Assembly (NCBI GenBank): GCA_966211955.1
Contig: CBIHOF010000027.1
Coordinates: forward strand, 1 to 64,000
Reading direction: 5' to 3'
DNA from: Albitalea sp966211955
Lineage (GTDB): Bacteria > Pseudomonadota > Gammaproteobacteria > Burkholderiales > Burkholderiaceae_C
Length of the DNA stretch: 64,000 nucleotides
Below, in pieces: positions 44,163-52,860 of the stretch. The notes below the pieces were generated by a model, which saw only the letters and a program-made list of their open reading frames with translations, did no database searches and was not told the origin of the DNA. Numbering within the stretch: position 1 is the stretch's first letter; each line of letters begins with the position of its first letter. The translations under genes were made by a program, and so were the position numbers.

Positions 44163-45524
44163 TCAGACGACGGTGCGCGTGCGCATCACTTCGGCGTAGT
44201 AGCGTGCCGACAGCTTGGGCGTGCGCTGGAGCGTCTCGTAGTCGCAGTGCACGATGCCGAAGCGGCGCTCGTACCCGTCTTCCCACTCGTAGTTGTCGAT
44301 GAACGACCAGAGGAAGTAGCCGTCGATCGGCACGCCGTCGGCGATGGCGCGGTGCACCTCGCGCAGGTGGTTGCGCACATAGTCGCGCCGGTGCAGGTCG
44401 AACACCTCGCCGTTGACGACCTGCTCGTCGTTGTAGCCGCAGCCGTTCTCGGTGATGAAGATCGACTGGTGGCCGTAGAGCTCATGGCACATGCGCGAAG
44501 CCCAGTAGATGGCTTGCGGCACCAGGTTGAGCCAGGGGCTGTCCGCACGCGGGTAGTTGGGCGGCAGGGCCAGCGCCTCGTAGGGCTCGCCATTGCGCCC
44601 GGCGCGCACGTAGGTGGCGGTGTAGATGTTCAGGCCCAGGAAGTCGGTGGGCAGGCAGATCAGATCGAAGTCGCCTGCCTGCACCTTCGGCGCGTCGGCG
44701 CCCACGCGGTCCAGGTAGGCCTGCGAGTAGCCGCCTGCGCTGATGGCGCCCAGCAGATGCTCGTTCTTGTCGAAGAACCAGGCCTTCGCAGCGGCGATGT
44801 CGGCCGGCGTCTCGGTGACGGGCACGCTGACGTCGCAGTTGTCGGTGAGGCCCACGCGTGCGCCCGCGCCGCCGAACTCGCGCACGGCACGCACCGCGTG
44901 GCCATGTGCCAGCAAGGCATGGTGGTAGGTCTGGTTCACCACCGCCGCGCTTTCCTTGCGGCCCGGCGCCTTCGTGCCGATGCCGTAGGCCAGCCACGTG
45001 AAGCAGCGGATCTCGTTGAGCGTGATCCAGTTCTTCACGACGCCGCCGAACGCCTTGACCACGGTGTCGGCATAGCGTGCGAAGGCGTGCACTGTCTCGC
45101 GCGAGGTCCAGCCGCCGCGGTCTTCCAGGGCCTGCGGCAGGTCCCAGTGGAACAGCGTGACCCACGGCGTGATGCCGTGGCGCGCCATGCTCTCGAGGAC
45201 GCGCTTGTAGAAGTCGATGCCTGCCTGGTTCAGTGCGCCGTCGCCGTCCGGGTAGATGCGCGGCCAGGCGATCGACAGGCGGTAGTTCTTGACGCCGAGC
45301 GATGCCATCAGCGCGAAGTCTTCGTCGAAGCGGTGGTAGTGGTCCACCGCGATGTCCAGCGTGTCGCCGTTGGCCACCTTGCCGGGAATGCGGCAGAAGC
45401 GGTCCCAGATGGATTCGCCCTTGCCGTCGGTGAAGGCGGCGCCTTCGATCTGCGCCGAGGCGGCCGCCACGCCGAAGACGAACGAGGTCGGGAACGGGCT
45501 GGAGTAGGTGAAGTCGTTGTTCAT
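44163..45524 (-). CDS. GH1 beta-glucosidase
   Basis: The 453-residue product lacks a signal peptide and has the full GH1 barrel: FVFGVAAASAQIEGAA, YRLSIAWPRIYPDG, LFHWDLPQAL, acid/base Glu in TLNEIRCF and nucleophile in FITENGC, then FLWSFIDNYEWEDGY. The usual NEP after the acid/base Glu is NEI here, which occurs in some family members. It should split cellobiose or gluco-oligosaccharides in the cytoplasm after xylose removal by GH31. It sits 23 bases before the symporter gene. Confidence 0.94.
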   Translation of the reverse strand: MNNDFTYSSPFPTSFVFGVAAASAQIEGAAFTDGKGESIWDRFCRIPGKVANGDTLDIAVDHYHRFDEDFALMASLGVKNYRLSIAWPRIYPDGDGALNQAGIDFYKRVLESMARHGITPWVTLFHWDLPQALEDRGGWTSRETVHAFARYADTVVKAFGGVVKNWITLNEIRCFTWLAYGIGTKAPGRKESAAVVNQTYHHALLAHGHAVRAVREFGGAGARVGLTDNCDVSVPVTETPADIAAAKAWFFDKNEHLLGAISAGGYSQAYLDRVGADAPKVQAGDFDLICLPTDFLGLNIYTATYVRAGRNGEPYEALALPPNYPRADSPWLNLVPQAIYWASRMCHELYGHQSIFITENGCGYNDEQVVNGEVFDLHRRDYVRNHLREVHRAIADGVPIDGYFLWSFIDNYEWEDGYERRFGIVHCDYETLQRTPKLSARYYAEVMRTRTVV

Positions 45525-45537
45525 GGTGAAAGGCAGG

Positions 45538-46860
45538 TTACTGCGACAGCAGGCGTTGCAGGGTGGGGTCCATGGCCTGCGCCCAGAGGGCGTAGCCCTT
45601 GTCGTTGGGGTGCAGGAGGTCGGGCATCACGTCCTTGGACAGGGTGCCGTCCCGGTTCGTGAGAGAGGTGTTGATGTCGAGGAAGTACACGTGCCGGCCG
45701 TCGTCGAGGCCCTTGATCAGGCCGTTCACGCGCTCGTTGATCTGGCGCAGTGGGCCCGTCGGCTTCTCGTCGCGCGGGAAGACGGCGAGCAGCAGCACTC
45801 GGGTGTCGGGCAGGCGTTGGCGCAAGTCCTCGACGATGCGGCGAATGCCAGCAGCGGTGGTGAGCGGATCTTCCTGCCGGTTGCCGGTGTTGTTGGTGCC
45901 GATCATCAAGACCGCCACCTTGGGGTTGATGCCATCGACCTCGCCGTGCGCGAGGCGCCACAGCACGTTCTCGGTCTGGTCGCCGCTGAAGCCCAGGTCC
46001 AGCGCGTTGTACTTCTTGAAGTAGCGGTCCCACACCGCCCGGCCGGGGTCTTCCCAGCCATGGGTGATGGAGTCGCCGATGAAGACGACCTGCGGGCTCA
46101 GGCCGGCCGCCTTGAGCTGGCGAATCTCGTCGAGCTTCTTCTCGTGCCGGCTCATCCACCAGTCGAGCGACCACACCTGCGTGAGCGGGGCGGGGGTGAC
46201 GGATTCGGTGCGGTAGTCGGGGCAGTCGGCATTGGGCTTGCCGTTGCGCACGATCTTCACGTTGGCCACAGACACCTCGCCGCTGCCGCTGCTCTCCACC
46301 ACGAATGGCTGCGTGACGGCGCTGAAGTCATTGCCGTCGCGGGCGAAGCATTGCAGCGAGAAGGACAGGTGCTTCCAGCCGGTGCCTTGCAGCGCGCGCG
46401 ACTCCACCACGTAGGGCAGCTTGCGCCCGCAGTCGGGGCCGCAGGCGATCGCAAAGGTCAGGCCGGCATGGGCCATGTCGAGTGCCTCGACATCGAACTC
46501 CACCGTGCCGCCGGCCAGCCACGGGCGCAGATCCATGGGCTTGTTCGCCACCAGGCGCAGGCTTGAGAACCAGGCGTTCTTCCACTGCATGGTGAGTGCG
46601 TCGCCGGTGGTGTTCTTGCTGGAGCGGCGGATGCTGGCCTGGTTGTCGGGCGCACCGGCCTTGTCGGGCATCGACAGGTTGACCGAGAGGCCGGAGAGGT
46701 CTCGCTGGCCCGCAGCGCCCGCCAGTTGCACGTGCAGGTTGGCCTGCGGCTCGCCCGTGTACAGCACCAGTTCCTGGGCGCCCCCGTACTTCAGCATGGC
46801 GCAGGCTGGCAGCAGGCTGCACAGCGACAACACCCAGGGCAACCAGGCTCTCGATTTCAT
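45538..46860 (-). CDS. SGNH/GDSL esterase lipoprotein (copy 2)
   Basis: The 440-residue product is a paralogue of the gene at 20635. It has a lipobox-like SLLPAC, the same beta-rich N-terminal domain (TVEFDVEALDMAHAGL; CGPDCGRKL) and an SGNH domain with FIGDSITHGW, GTNNTG and DLLHPN. Copy 1 has an ordinary signal peptide, so the two may be placed differently (soluble versus lipid-anchored). Removing acetyl groups from the galactose of xyloglucan would help the neighbouring GH35/GH2 enzymes; this is inferred from position between GH74 and GH1. Confidence 0.87.
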   Translation of the reverse strand: MKSRAWLPWVLSLCSLLPACAMLKYGGAQELVLYTGEPQANLHVQLAGAAGQRDLSGLSVNLSMPDKAGAPDNQASIRRSSKNTTGDALTMQWKNAWFSSLRLVANKPMDLRPWLAGGTVEFDVEALDMAHAGLTFAIACGPDCGRKLPYVVESRALQGTGWKHLSFSLQCFARDGNDFSAVTQPFVVESSGSGEVSVANVKIVRNGKPNADCPDYRTESVTPAPLTQVWSLDWWMSRHEKKLDEIRQLKAAGLSPQVVFIGDSITHGWEDPGRAVWDRYFKKYNALDLGFSGDQTENVLWRLAHGEVDGINPKVAVLMIGTNNTGNRQEDPLTTAAGIRRIVEDLRQRLPDTRVLLLAVFPRDEKPTGPLRQINERVNGLIKGLDDGRHVYFLDINTSLTNRDGTLSKDVMPDLLHPNDKGYALWAQAMDPTLQRLLSQ

Positions 46861-46861
46861 C

Positions 46862-49195
46862 TCAACGTTCCTCTTTCAACCGCAGCATGGCCACCACCTG
46901 CGGCGAGGCCTGCTGCTTGACGGCTTGTGCCGTGGCGGCGGTGGTGGTGCGGGTCCAGCGATCGATGCGGTCGCCGAGACCCGTTTGCATGACCACCGGC
47001 GGCCGCCCCATCATGACGCCGCGACCATGGGGCGCGAGGTAGAGCACGCCGTGCTCGCGCGCGTCGGCGGCCATCGAAAGAAGCCGGCCGTAGCGGTGGG
47101 CGTCGTCGTTGATGCGCACGAAGCTCGCGCCGGCATCGTCGGAGCGAAAGAGCCCTTCCACCGGAACGCCGGCGTCGCCGGTGCGCACGCTGCCCCAGAG
47201 GTAGACGCTGTGGTAGGGCGCCCCCGGTGCGCCCTTGCCGATGGCGAGCATCCAGGCCTCGGCCACCGGCTTCGATGTCCAGGGCGCGTGGCCGCGGCGC
47301 GGCACGTGCAGCAATCGGTCGCCAAGCGCCAGCCAGAGATCGCCCGGCGTGCCGGGTGCGCTGAGCAGTTGTGCGGTGTGGCCCCGGGCCGGCCTCGGCA
47401 GGTCCGACATCAGCACCTCGAACTTGCGGCCGCCGTCGCTGCTGGCGAGCAACTGCGCGTTGTCGCCGTCGAAGACGTAGAACACGCCGGCGGCCGCGCG
47501 ATCGGCCACTGCCTTCAGCGGCGTGTCGCCCGATGCAGGCCAGCCTTGGCACGCCGTCCAGCTTCGGCCCCGGTCCTGCGACCAGAGTGCCGTGCCTTGG
47601 CGCGGCACGCAGACGAAGGACCTGCCTTCGGCGCACACCGCAATGCTGCCGGCCTGCACCCGGCCGACCCGCGGGGGCGACTCGAACGGGTGCCAGTGGG
47701 CACCGCCGTCGTCGGACCAATGCCCGCCCGACGGGCCGTCGCTCGTGCGCGCGATGAGGTGCTGCGCCTTCTCGGCGAAGTCGATCGAGCGGTTGGTTTC
47801 CTTGGGCGGCGTGAAGTAGCCAGCGCCCAGCGCAAGCGCCGGGTTGGCCCAGGCGCCGCCCGCCACGTCGCCCATGGCTGCCAGCAGCCGCGGGCCGGTC
47901 GCGGGGCTGCGGATCTCGAGCGTGGCTGTCTCTTCGAAGCCCGCCACGGTGATGGTCCACTGCACCGTGCCGCCGTTGCGGGCCGCGCCGAGGTTGCGCG
48001 TCATCCACACGCCATAGCCCGTGCCGTAGAGCAATCGCTCGCCGTCGAACGGGTCGAGCTGCACGGCGGAGAGCCAGTGGCCGAGGTTGCGCTCGGTGCG
48101 CATGTACTCGGCCAGCCAGGGGTGGCCTTGCGTGTCGTGCCGCGAGCGGCCGCCAAGCGGCGTCCAGTGCTCGCCGCCGTCGTCCGTCACGAAGATCTCG
48201 TCACCCTTGGCCCCGCGCTCGATGGTGGACACGACCACGCGACCCGGGTTCTGCCGGTCCACGTCCACCGCCGAATAGCCGAAGCCTTGCCGGCCTTCGC
48301 CGGGTTGCTCGGGCGTGATGTCGGTCCAGCGGCCGCGCGGGTCGCGCTTCCAGACACTGCCGGTCCTCGCATGGCTCGGGTTGCAGGCGACGGGCGCTTC
48401 GCCCAGCGCGAAGCTGGCGTACAGCGTGCCGTCGGCGGCGAAGACGGCATGCTGCGGCACCTGCCGCGGCGTGGCCGCCTCGCGCGCGAAGCTCAGTCCC
48501 CCGTCGTGCGAGACGTACAGCCCCGGCTGGTCGTGGCTGCCGATGTAGACCGTGGCCGAGCCTTTGCCAGGGCTGCCGCTTGCCGGGTCGAACACCACCA
48601 GCGAAACGTGTCGCGCGCGAAAGCCGAGGCGGCTGAAGCTGCGGCCCTGGTCGGTGCTCTTGAGCAAGCCGTCCTGCGAGCTGCCCAGCAGCAGCACGCG
48701 GCTGTCGTTCGGGTCCACCTGCAGGCGTTCGCCGCTGCCGCGGCCGGGCGAATTGCCGCCGATGTGCAAGCCCAGTTCGTGCACCTGCCAGGTCGCGCCC
48801 CGGTCGGCCGAAGCGAGCAGGGCGCCCGTGCGCGAGCGGTCGTCCAGGTACAGGCCGCAGGCGGCGTACAAGCGATCCGGTTGGTTCGGATCGACCGCCA
48901 GGCTCAGCACGCCCATCAGGTCGGCGTCGGCATGCGAGAGGTGGTCGAGCAGCGGCACCCAGCGGTTCGCAGCGGGGTCGAAGCGGTAGGCGCCGCCGAT
49001 GTCGGTGCGCGCGTACAGCAGGCCCGCCACCTTGGGATGGAACAGGAAGCCGTCGACGAAACCGCCGGCACCGAAGGGCACGCTGCACCAGTCATACGAG
49101 CCGCCAGCGGCCTGCGCCGCACTCCAGGCAAGCGGCAGCGGGGCGCCCATCAGGGGCGCCAGGCCGGCGGCTTGCAGGAGGCTGCGGCGTCGCAT
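46862..49195 (-). CDS. GH74 endo-xyloglucanase
   Basis: From the ATG at 49195 (one base overlap with the GH35 stop) the product is 777 residues. A basic N-terminus (MRRRSLLQAAGL) is followed by two seven-bladed propellers made of repeated sortilin/Asp-box-like motifs (SADRGATW, STDQGRSF, SHDGGLSF, TDDGGEHW, SDDGGAHW, SSDGGRKF). A catalytic Asp lies in YARTDIGGAYRF. GH74 enzymes are highly specific for the xyloglucan backbone and are the best single indicator that this locus targets xyloglucan. No CBM is attached. Confidence 0.94.
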   Translation of the reverse strand: MRRRSLLQAAGLAPLMGAPLPLAWSAAQAAGGSYDWCSVPFGAGGFVDGFLFHPKVAGLLYARTDIGGAYRFDPAANRWVPLLDHLSHADADLMGVLSLAVDPNQPDRLYAACGLYLDDRSRTGALLASADRGATWQVHELGLHIGGNSPGRGSGERLQVDPNDSRVLLLGSSQDGLLKSTDQGRSFSRLGFRARHVSLVVFDPASGSPGKGSATVYIGSHDQPGLYVSHDGGLSFAREAATPRQVPQHAVFAADGTLYASFALGEAPVACNPSHARTGSVWKRDPRGRWTDITPEQPGEGRQGFGYSAVDVDRQNPGRVVVSTIERGAKGDEIFVTDDGGEHWTPLGGRSRHDTQGHPWLAEYMRTERNLGHWLSAVQLDPFDGERLLYGTGYGVWMTRNLGAARNGGTVQWTITVAGFEETATLEIRSPATGPRLLAAMGDVAGGAWANPALALGAGYFTPPKETNRSIDFAEKAQHLIARTSDGPSGGHWSDDGGAHWHPFESPPRVGRVQAGSIAVCAEGRSFVCVPRQGTALWSQDRGRSWTACQGWPASGDTPLKAVADRAAAGVFYVFDGDNAQLLASSDGGRKFEVLMSDLPRPARGHTAQLLSAPGTPGDLWLALGDRLLHVPRRGHAPWTSKPVAEAWMLAIGKGAPGAPYHSVYLWGSVRTGDAGVPVEGLFRSDDAGASFVRINDDAHRYGRLLSMAADAREHGVLYLAPHGRGVMMGRPPVVMQTGLGDRIDRWTRTTTAATAQAVKQQASPQVVAMLRLKEER

Positions 49196-50847
49196 CAGTA
49201 GCGCCCCATCCGAACCTTGAGGATGGCGGGCGTGGCGGGTAGGTTGAGGCCGGAGTCGGTCTGGTCGCCGTTCCAGTTGCGCTCCATCACCCAGCGCCCG
49301 GCGCTGTCGAAACGGCCTTCCTCGGCGCGGGCGATCATCGCTCCCTTGCCTTGCGGCACGGCGGAGTCGATGCGCACGCGGGCGTGCTGGCCGACGATCA
49401 CGAACTCGTCCTCGCCGATCTGCGCGATCGCCACGCCGCCCATCGGCTTGTCGGCATGCGGCGGCCGTTCCTTGGTGTATTCCCTCTCGCCGAACTGCCA
49501 CTGGCCGAACGACACCTGCGCCTTCCAGCCCTTCAATGCGATGGTCTGGTCGGCATGGTCATCGCCCTCGGCGACGCCATAGGTGCGCCCATCGAAAGCC
49601 CATGCGGCCCACTGCCGCTGCATGGAACCAAAGGCCGCGTAGATGCCGGCGAACGGCTCCACCATGCGCTTGTCGGTGAACTTCGAGCCGAGCGGGAAGT
49701 TCGAGTAGTCGAAGTAGTCGATGCCGAAGGGCGAAACACCCAGCGAGCCGCGCCCGAGGATGGCGTACACATAGCGTGCATAGGATTCGGCGTTGCTCAT
49801 CTCCGGAACCCACAGCGCGTTGTCCGCGCGCTGGAACTGGGCGAGCGTCGCGGCCACCTTGCCGGACTCCGGGTTGTAGAGGTCGGGCGCCGCGATGTCG
49901 ATGTGCGGCGCCGCGGCCTTGTAGATGTCGACCACGTCGTGCGTCGGGCCGCCGCTGGCGAAGTTGTTCTTCCACGGCTGCGGCGGATCTTCCAGCGGAT
50001 CGCGCAGTGCGTTGTTCACGTACATCGGCAGGTCATGGACCGCGCGTCCGGCCTTGGCCAGCGTCTCGATGTAGCGCGCAATGGCCCAGGCATGGAAGTA
50101 CTCGTCGGCATAGTCGCCGTACACCGCTTGCCAGCTCCCCGAAGGCTTGCCCGCCACCGGCGGCTTCTTGCGGGCAAGCACGGCCTGCGGCACCGGGCCC
50201 TCGAAGGCTGCCTGCGCGCGGGCGCCGAAGTCGCGCACGAGTCCGTAGGTGCCGACCTCGTTCTCCACCTGCACCATGATCACCGTGTGCTGCTGCGCAT
50301 CGGCCTTCTTCAGGTGGCTCATCAGCGCGGTGAATGCGCGTGTGTCGGCCTTGAGCGTCTCTTCGCCGAAGGGCGACAGGCAGTAGCTGGCCTTGCCGTC
50401 CTTGTCCACCATGCGCGGGAAGCGCTGGTTGTCGAACTTGACCCATTCGGGCGTGTACTGCGGGCTGGTGTTCTTCCAGGTGCCGAACCACAGCAGCACG
50501 AGCCGCACATGATGCTCGCGCGCCTGCTGGAGCAGCGTGTCGACGAACGCGAAGTCGAATCGGCCCTCGGTCGGTTCGATCTGCTCCCAGGCCACCGGCA
50601 CCTCGACCGTGTTGGCGTGGATGTCGGCGATGGCCGGCCAGACCTTGTTCAGCGCCGGTGCGGAGTTGCTGGAGTTGTGCACCTGCGCACCCAGCACGAG
50701 GAAGGGCGCGCCATCGACCATCAGCGCATGGCGGCCGCCGCGCTCGACGAGCTGCGGCCCGTCGGCGGCCGAGGCGAGGGCGCACGAGATGAGGCACAGG
50801 GAGACCAGCGCCGGCCCGCGAAGGCGGCGGAACGTGTGTTTGATCAT
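49195..50847 (-). CDS. GH35 beta-galactosidase, xyloglucan type
   Basis: From the ATG at 50847 the product is 550 residues with a signal peptide (ending ALASA). A GH35 barrel follows: FLVLGAQVHNSS, VPVAWEQIEPTEGRFDF, acid/base Glu in VQVENEVGTYG and nucleophile region WVPEMSNAE. A C-terminal DUF5597-like beta-domain comes next. The architecture resembles Cellvibrio japonicus Bgl35A, which removes galactose from xyloglucan oligosaccharides. It is directly followed by GH74 with translational coupling. Confidence 0.92.
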   Translation of the reverse strand: MIKHTFRRLRGPALVSLCLISCALASAADGPQLVERGGRHALMVDGAPFLVLGAQVHNSSNSAPALNKVWPAIADIHANTVEVPVAWEQIEPTEGRFDFAFVDTLLQQAREHHVRLVLLWFGTWKNTSPQYTPEWVKFDNQRFPRMVDKDGKASYCLSPFGEETLKADTRAFTALMSHLKKADAQQHTVIMVQVENEVGTYGLVRDFGARAQAAFEGPVPQAVLARKKPPVAGKPSGSWQAVYGDYADEYFHAWAIARYIETLAKAGRAVHDLPMYVNNALRDPLEDPPQPWKNNFASGGPTHDVVDIYKAAAPHIDIAAPDLYNPESGKVAATLAQFQRADNALWVPEMSNAESYARYVYAILGRGSLGVSPFGIDYFDYSNFPLGSKFTDKRMVEPFAGIYAAFGSMQRQWAAWAFDGRTYGVAEGDDHADQTIALKGWKAQVSFGQWQFGEREYTKERPPHADKPMGGVAIAQIGEDEFVIVGQHARVRIDSAVPQGKGAMIARAEEGRFDSAGRWVMERNWNGDQTDSGLNLPATPAILKVRMGRY

Positions 50848-50887
50848 GTCGGTTGGAGCCGGCCGCGTGGGACGACGGGCCAGTGGG

Positions 50888-51265
50888 TCAGGATGCGAAG
50901 TGCATGTGCAGGCCGCCGCTTCTTGCGTCGAAGGCCGCGCGTCCGTGAGGCTGGATGCGCAGTGGGTTGGGGCCGCGGAATGCGACGCGCTGCAGCGCCT
51001 CGCCCACCAGCTTGTCGGGCCACCTGCTGACGCTTTCGGCACTTGCGGATTCGACGATCTGCCGGACTTCGTGTTCGATGGCCCGGGCGGTCCCGAGCAC
51101 CATGCATTGATCCTTGGCGAGCGTCGCCTGTGCTGCACAGGCATCGGCGGGCATCGTGTGGCGCGTCGATGACAGGGCGCTGCATGCGAGGGCGAACCCG
51201 CCGAACAGCAGCACTGGTGCCGTGGCGGTGCGCAAGACTGTCTTCCTGAACCGGGGTTGTCTCAT
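50888..51265 (-). CDS. Short secreted protein with TonB-receptor plug-like segment
   Basis: From the ATG at 51265 (GGAG upstream) the product is 125 residues. It has a basic N-terminus and hydrophobic signal (TAPVLLFGGFALAC), then a segment IVESASAESVSRWPDKLVGE and ALQRV. This aligns with IVDS-x-ADDIGKLPDKSVTEVLQRI of receptor 1 and the same region of receptor 2. The barrel is absent; the protein stops about 40 residues later. It is either a degenerate receptor remnant kept in frame or a dedicated small protein using the plug's first motif. It lies 40 bases before the GH35 gene. Confidence 0.55.
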   Translation of the reverse strand: MRQPRFRKTVLRTATAPVLLFGGFALACSALSSTRHTMPADACAAQATLAKDQCMVLGTARAIEHEVRQIVESASAESVSRWPDKLVGEALQRVAFRGPNPLRIQPHGRAAFDARSGGLHMHFAS

Positions 51266-51413
51266 CAATGTCTCCACCTTGCCCCTGTGTGCGATGCTGT
51301 TCGCTGCAGAGGCGATGCAATCGGTGATGTTCGTCACGTCGGCCAGGCTCGAGCCCGCTCGGTTTTTGGTTGCCCCTGTGTGCTTCGGGTGTGTCTTTGG
51401 CCTGGCGCCAGCA

Positions 51414-51436
51414 TGCAAGGCGTTGTGCGCCTTGCA
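51414..51436 (-). terminator. Hairpin downstream of xylA
   Basis: A perfect 9-bp stem TGCAAGGCG/CGCCTTGCA with loop TTGTG, about 80 bases past the xylA stop in its direction of transcription. It is followed by a CTGGCGCCAG palindrome and preceded by a GCCGGG/CCCGGC stem (51452-51473). No U-run is present, so termination may be partial. The rest of 51266-51513 holds no gene I can support. Confidence 0.5.
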
Positions 51437-51513
51437 CGCTGTGACCAGCCCGCCGGGCGCCCGAGCACCCGGCAGGATCGGCGCGTGCGGCGGGGGTGTC
51501 CCGCCGGGCGTCT

Positions 51514-52833
51514 TCAGCTTGCGCAGAATCGGTTGACGAGGTTCTCGAGGGCCTCCTGCCTGCCGGAGACCGGCATCACGTCGGTGTTTTGCGCCAGCAC
51601 GCCGTCAGCCAGCTGGGCGAGCGACACGCGTCCGGCGAGGACATCCTGGGCAGCGGGCGTGTTCCATCCGGCGTAGCGGCTCTTCACCGCCTCGTCCAGC
51701 CGGCCGTCCAGGATCATCTGCTCGGTCATCAGCAGCGCGCGTGCACAGACATCCATGCCGCCGATGTGGCCGTGGAACAGGTCTTCAGCGTCGATCGACT
51801 GGCGGCGCACCTTCGCGTCGAAGTTCAGGCCGCCGCTGCCCAGGCCACCTGCACGCAGGATGTGGTACAGGGCCATGGCCGTCTCCGGCACGTTGTTGGG
51901 GAACTGGTCGGTGTCCCAGCCCAGCTGCGGGTCGCCGCGGTTCATGTCGATGCTGCCGAGGATGCCCAGCGCCGATGCCATCGCGATCTCGTGCTCGAAG
52001 CTGTGGCCCGAGAGCGTGGCGTGGTTGGCCTCGATGTTGACCTTGACTTCCTTCTCGAGGCCGTAGCGCACGAGGAAACCGTAGACCGTGCCGACGTCGA
52101 AGTCGTACTGGTGCTTGGACGGTTCGCGCGGCTTGGGCTCGATGAGGATGGCGCCCTTGAAGCCGATCTTGTGCTTGTGCTCGACGACCATGTTGAGGAA
52201 CCGGCCGAGCTGGTCGAGTTCCTGCGCGACGTTGGTGTTGAGCAGCGTCTCGTAGCCTTCGCGGCCACCCCACAGCACATAGTTCTCGCCGCCCAGCGCG
52301 AGCGTTGCCTCGATCGCATCGCGCACTTGCAGCGCGCCCATCGAGAACACCGCCGGGTCGGGGTTGCTGGCCGCGCCGGACATGTAGCGGCGGTGGCTGA
52401 ACAGGTTGGCCGTGCCCCACAGCAGCTTCATGCCGGTGCGCTGCTGGTGCGCGCCCAGCACGTCGACCATGCGCAGGAAGTTCTCGCGGCTTTCCTTGGG
52501 CGTGGCGCCCTCAGGGGCCACGTCGCGGTCGTGGAAGCAGTAGTAGGGCGCGCCCAGCTTGGCGAAGAACTCGAATGCGGCGTCGGCCTTCAGCTTGGCG
52601 AGTTCCATGGGTGAGCCGCCTTCGAACCAGGGGCGCTGGAAGGTGCCGTTGCCGAACGGGTCCAGGCCGGTCCAGCAGAAGGTGTGCCAGTAGCACACGG
52701 CAAAGCGCAGGTGGTCTTCCATGCGCTTGCCGAGCACGATGCGGTCCCGGTCGTAGTGGCGAAAGGCCAGGGCCTCGTCGCTTTGCGGGCCCTTGTAGCC
52801 GATCGCCGGGATGTCTTGGAAATAGCTCTTCAT
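51514..52833 (-). CDS. xylA: Xylose isomerase
   Basis: The 439-residue product converts D-xylose to D-xylulose in the cytoplasm. Active-site and metal motifs are intact: CFHDRDVAPEG (His, Asp), GTANLFSHRRYM, LIEPKPREPSKHQYD (Glu), NIEANHATLSGHSFEHE (Glu, His) and DMNRGDPQLGWDTDQFP (metal Asp residues). Its length and the long N-terminus (class II) match E. coli XylA. It lies 27 bases after xylB in the order xylR-xylB-xylA, an unusual but known arrangement. Confidence 0.97.
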   Translation of the reverse strand: MKSYFQDIPAIGYKGPQSDEALAFRHYDRDRIVLGKRMEDHLRFAVCYWHTFCWTGLDPFGNGTFQRPWFEGGSPMELAKLKADAAFEFFAKLGAPYYCFHDRDVAPEGATPKESRENFLRMVDVLGAHQQRTGMKLLWGTANLFSHRRYMSGAASNPDPAVFSMGALQVRDAIEATLALGGENYVLWGGREGYETLLNTNVAQELDQLGRFLNMVVEHKHKIGFKGAILIEPKPREPSKHQYDFDVGTVYGFLVRYGLEKEVKVNIEANHATLSGHSFEHEIAMASALGILGSIDMNRGDPQLGWDTDQFPNNVPETAMALYHILRAGGLGSGGLNFDAKVRRQSIDAEDLFHGHIGGMDVCARALLMTEQMILDGRLDEAVKSRYAGWNTPAAQDVLAGRVSLAQLADGVLAQNTDVMPVSGRQEALENLVNRFCAS

Positions 52834-52860
52834 GTCGATGTCAGGTTGAAAGTGAAATGC

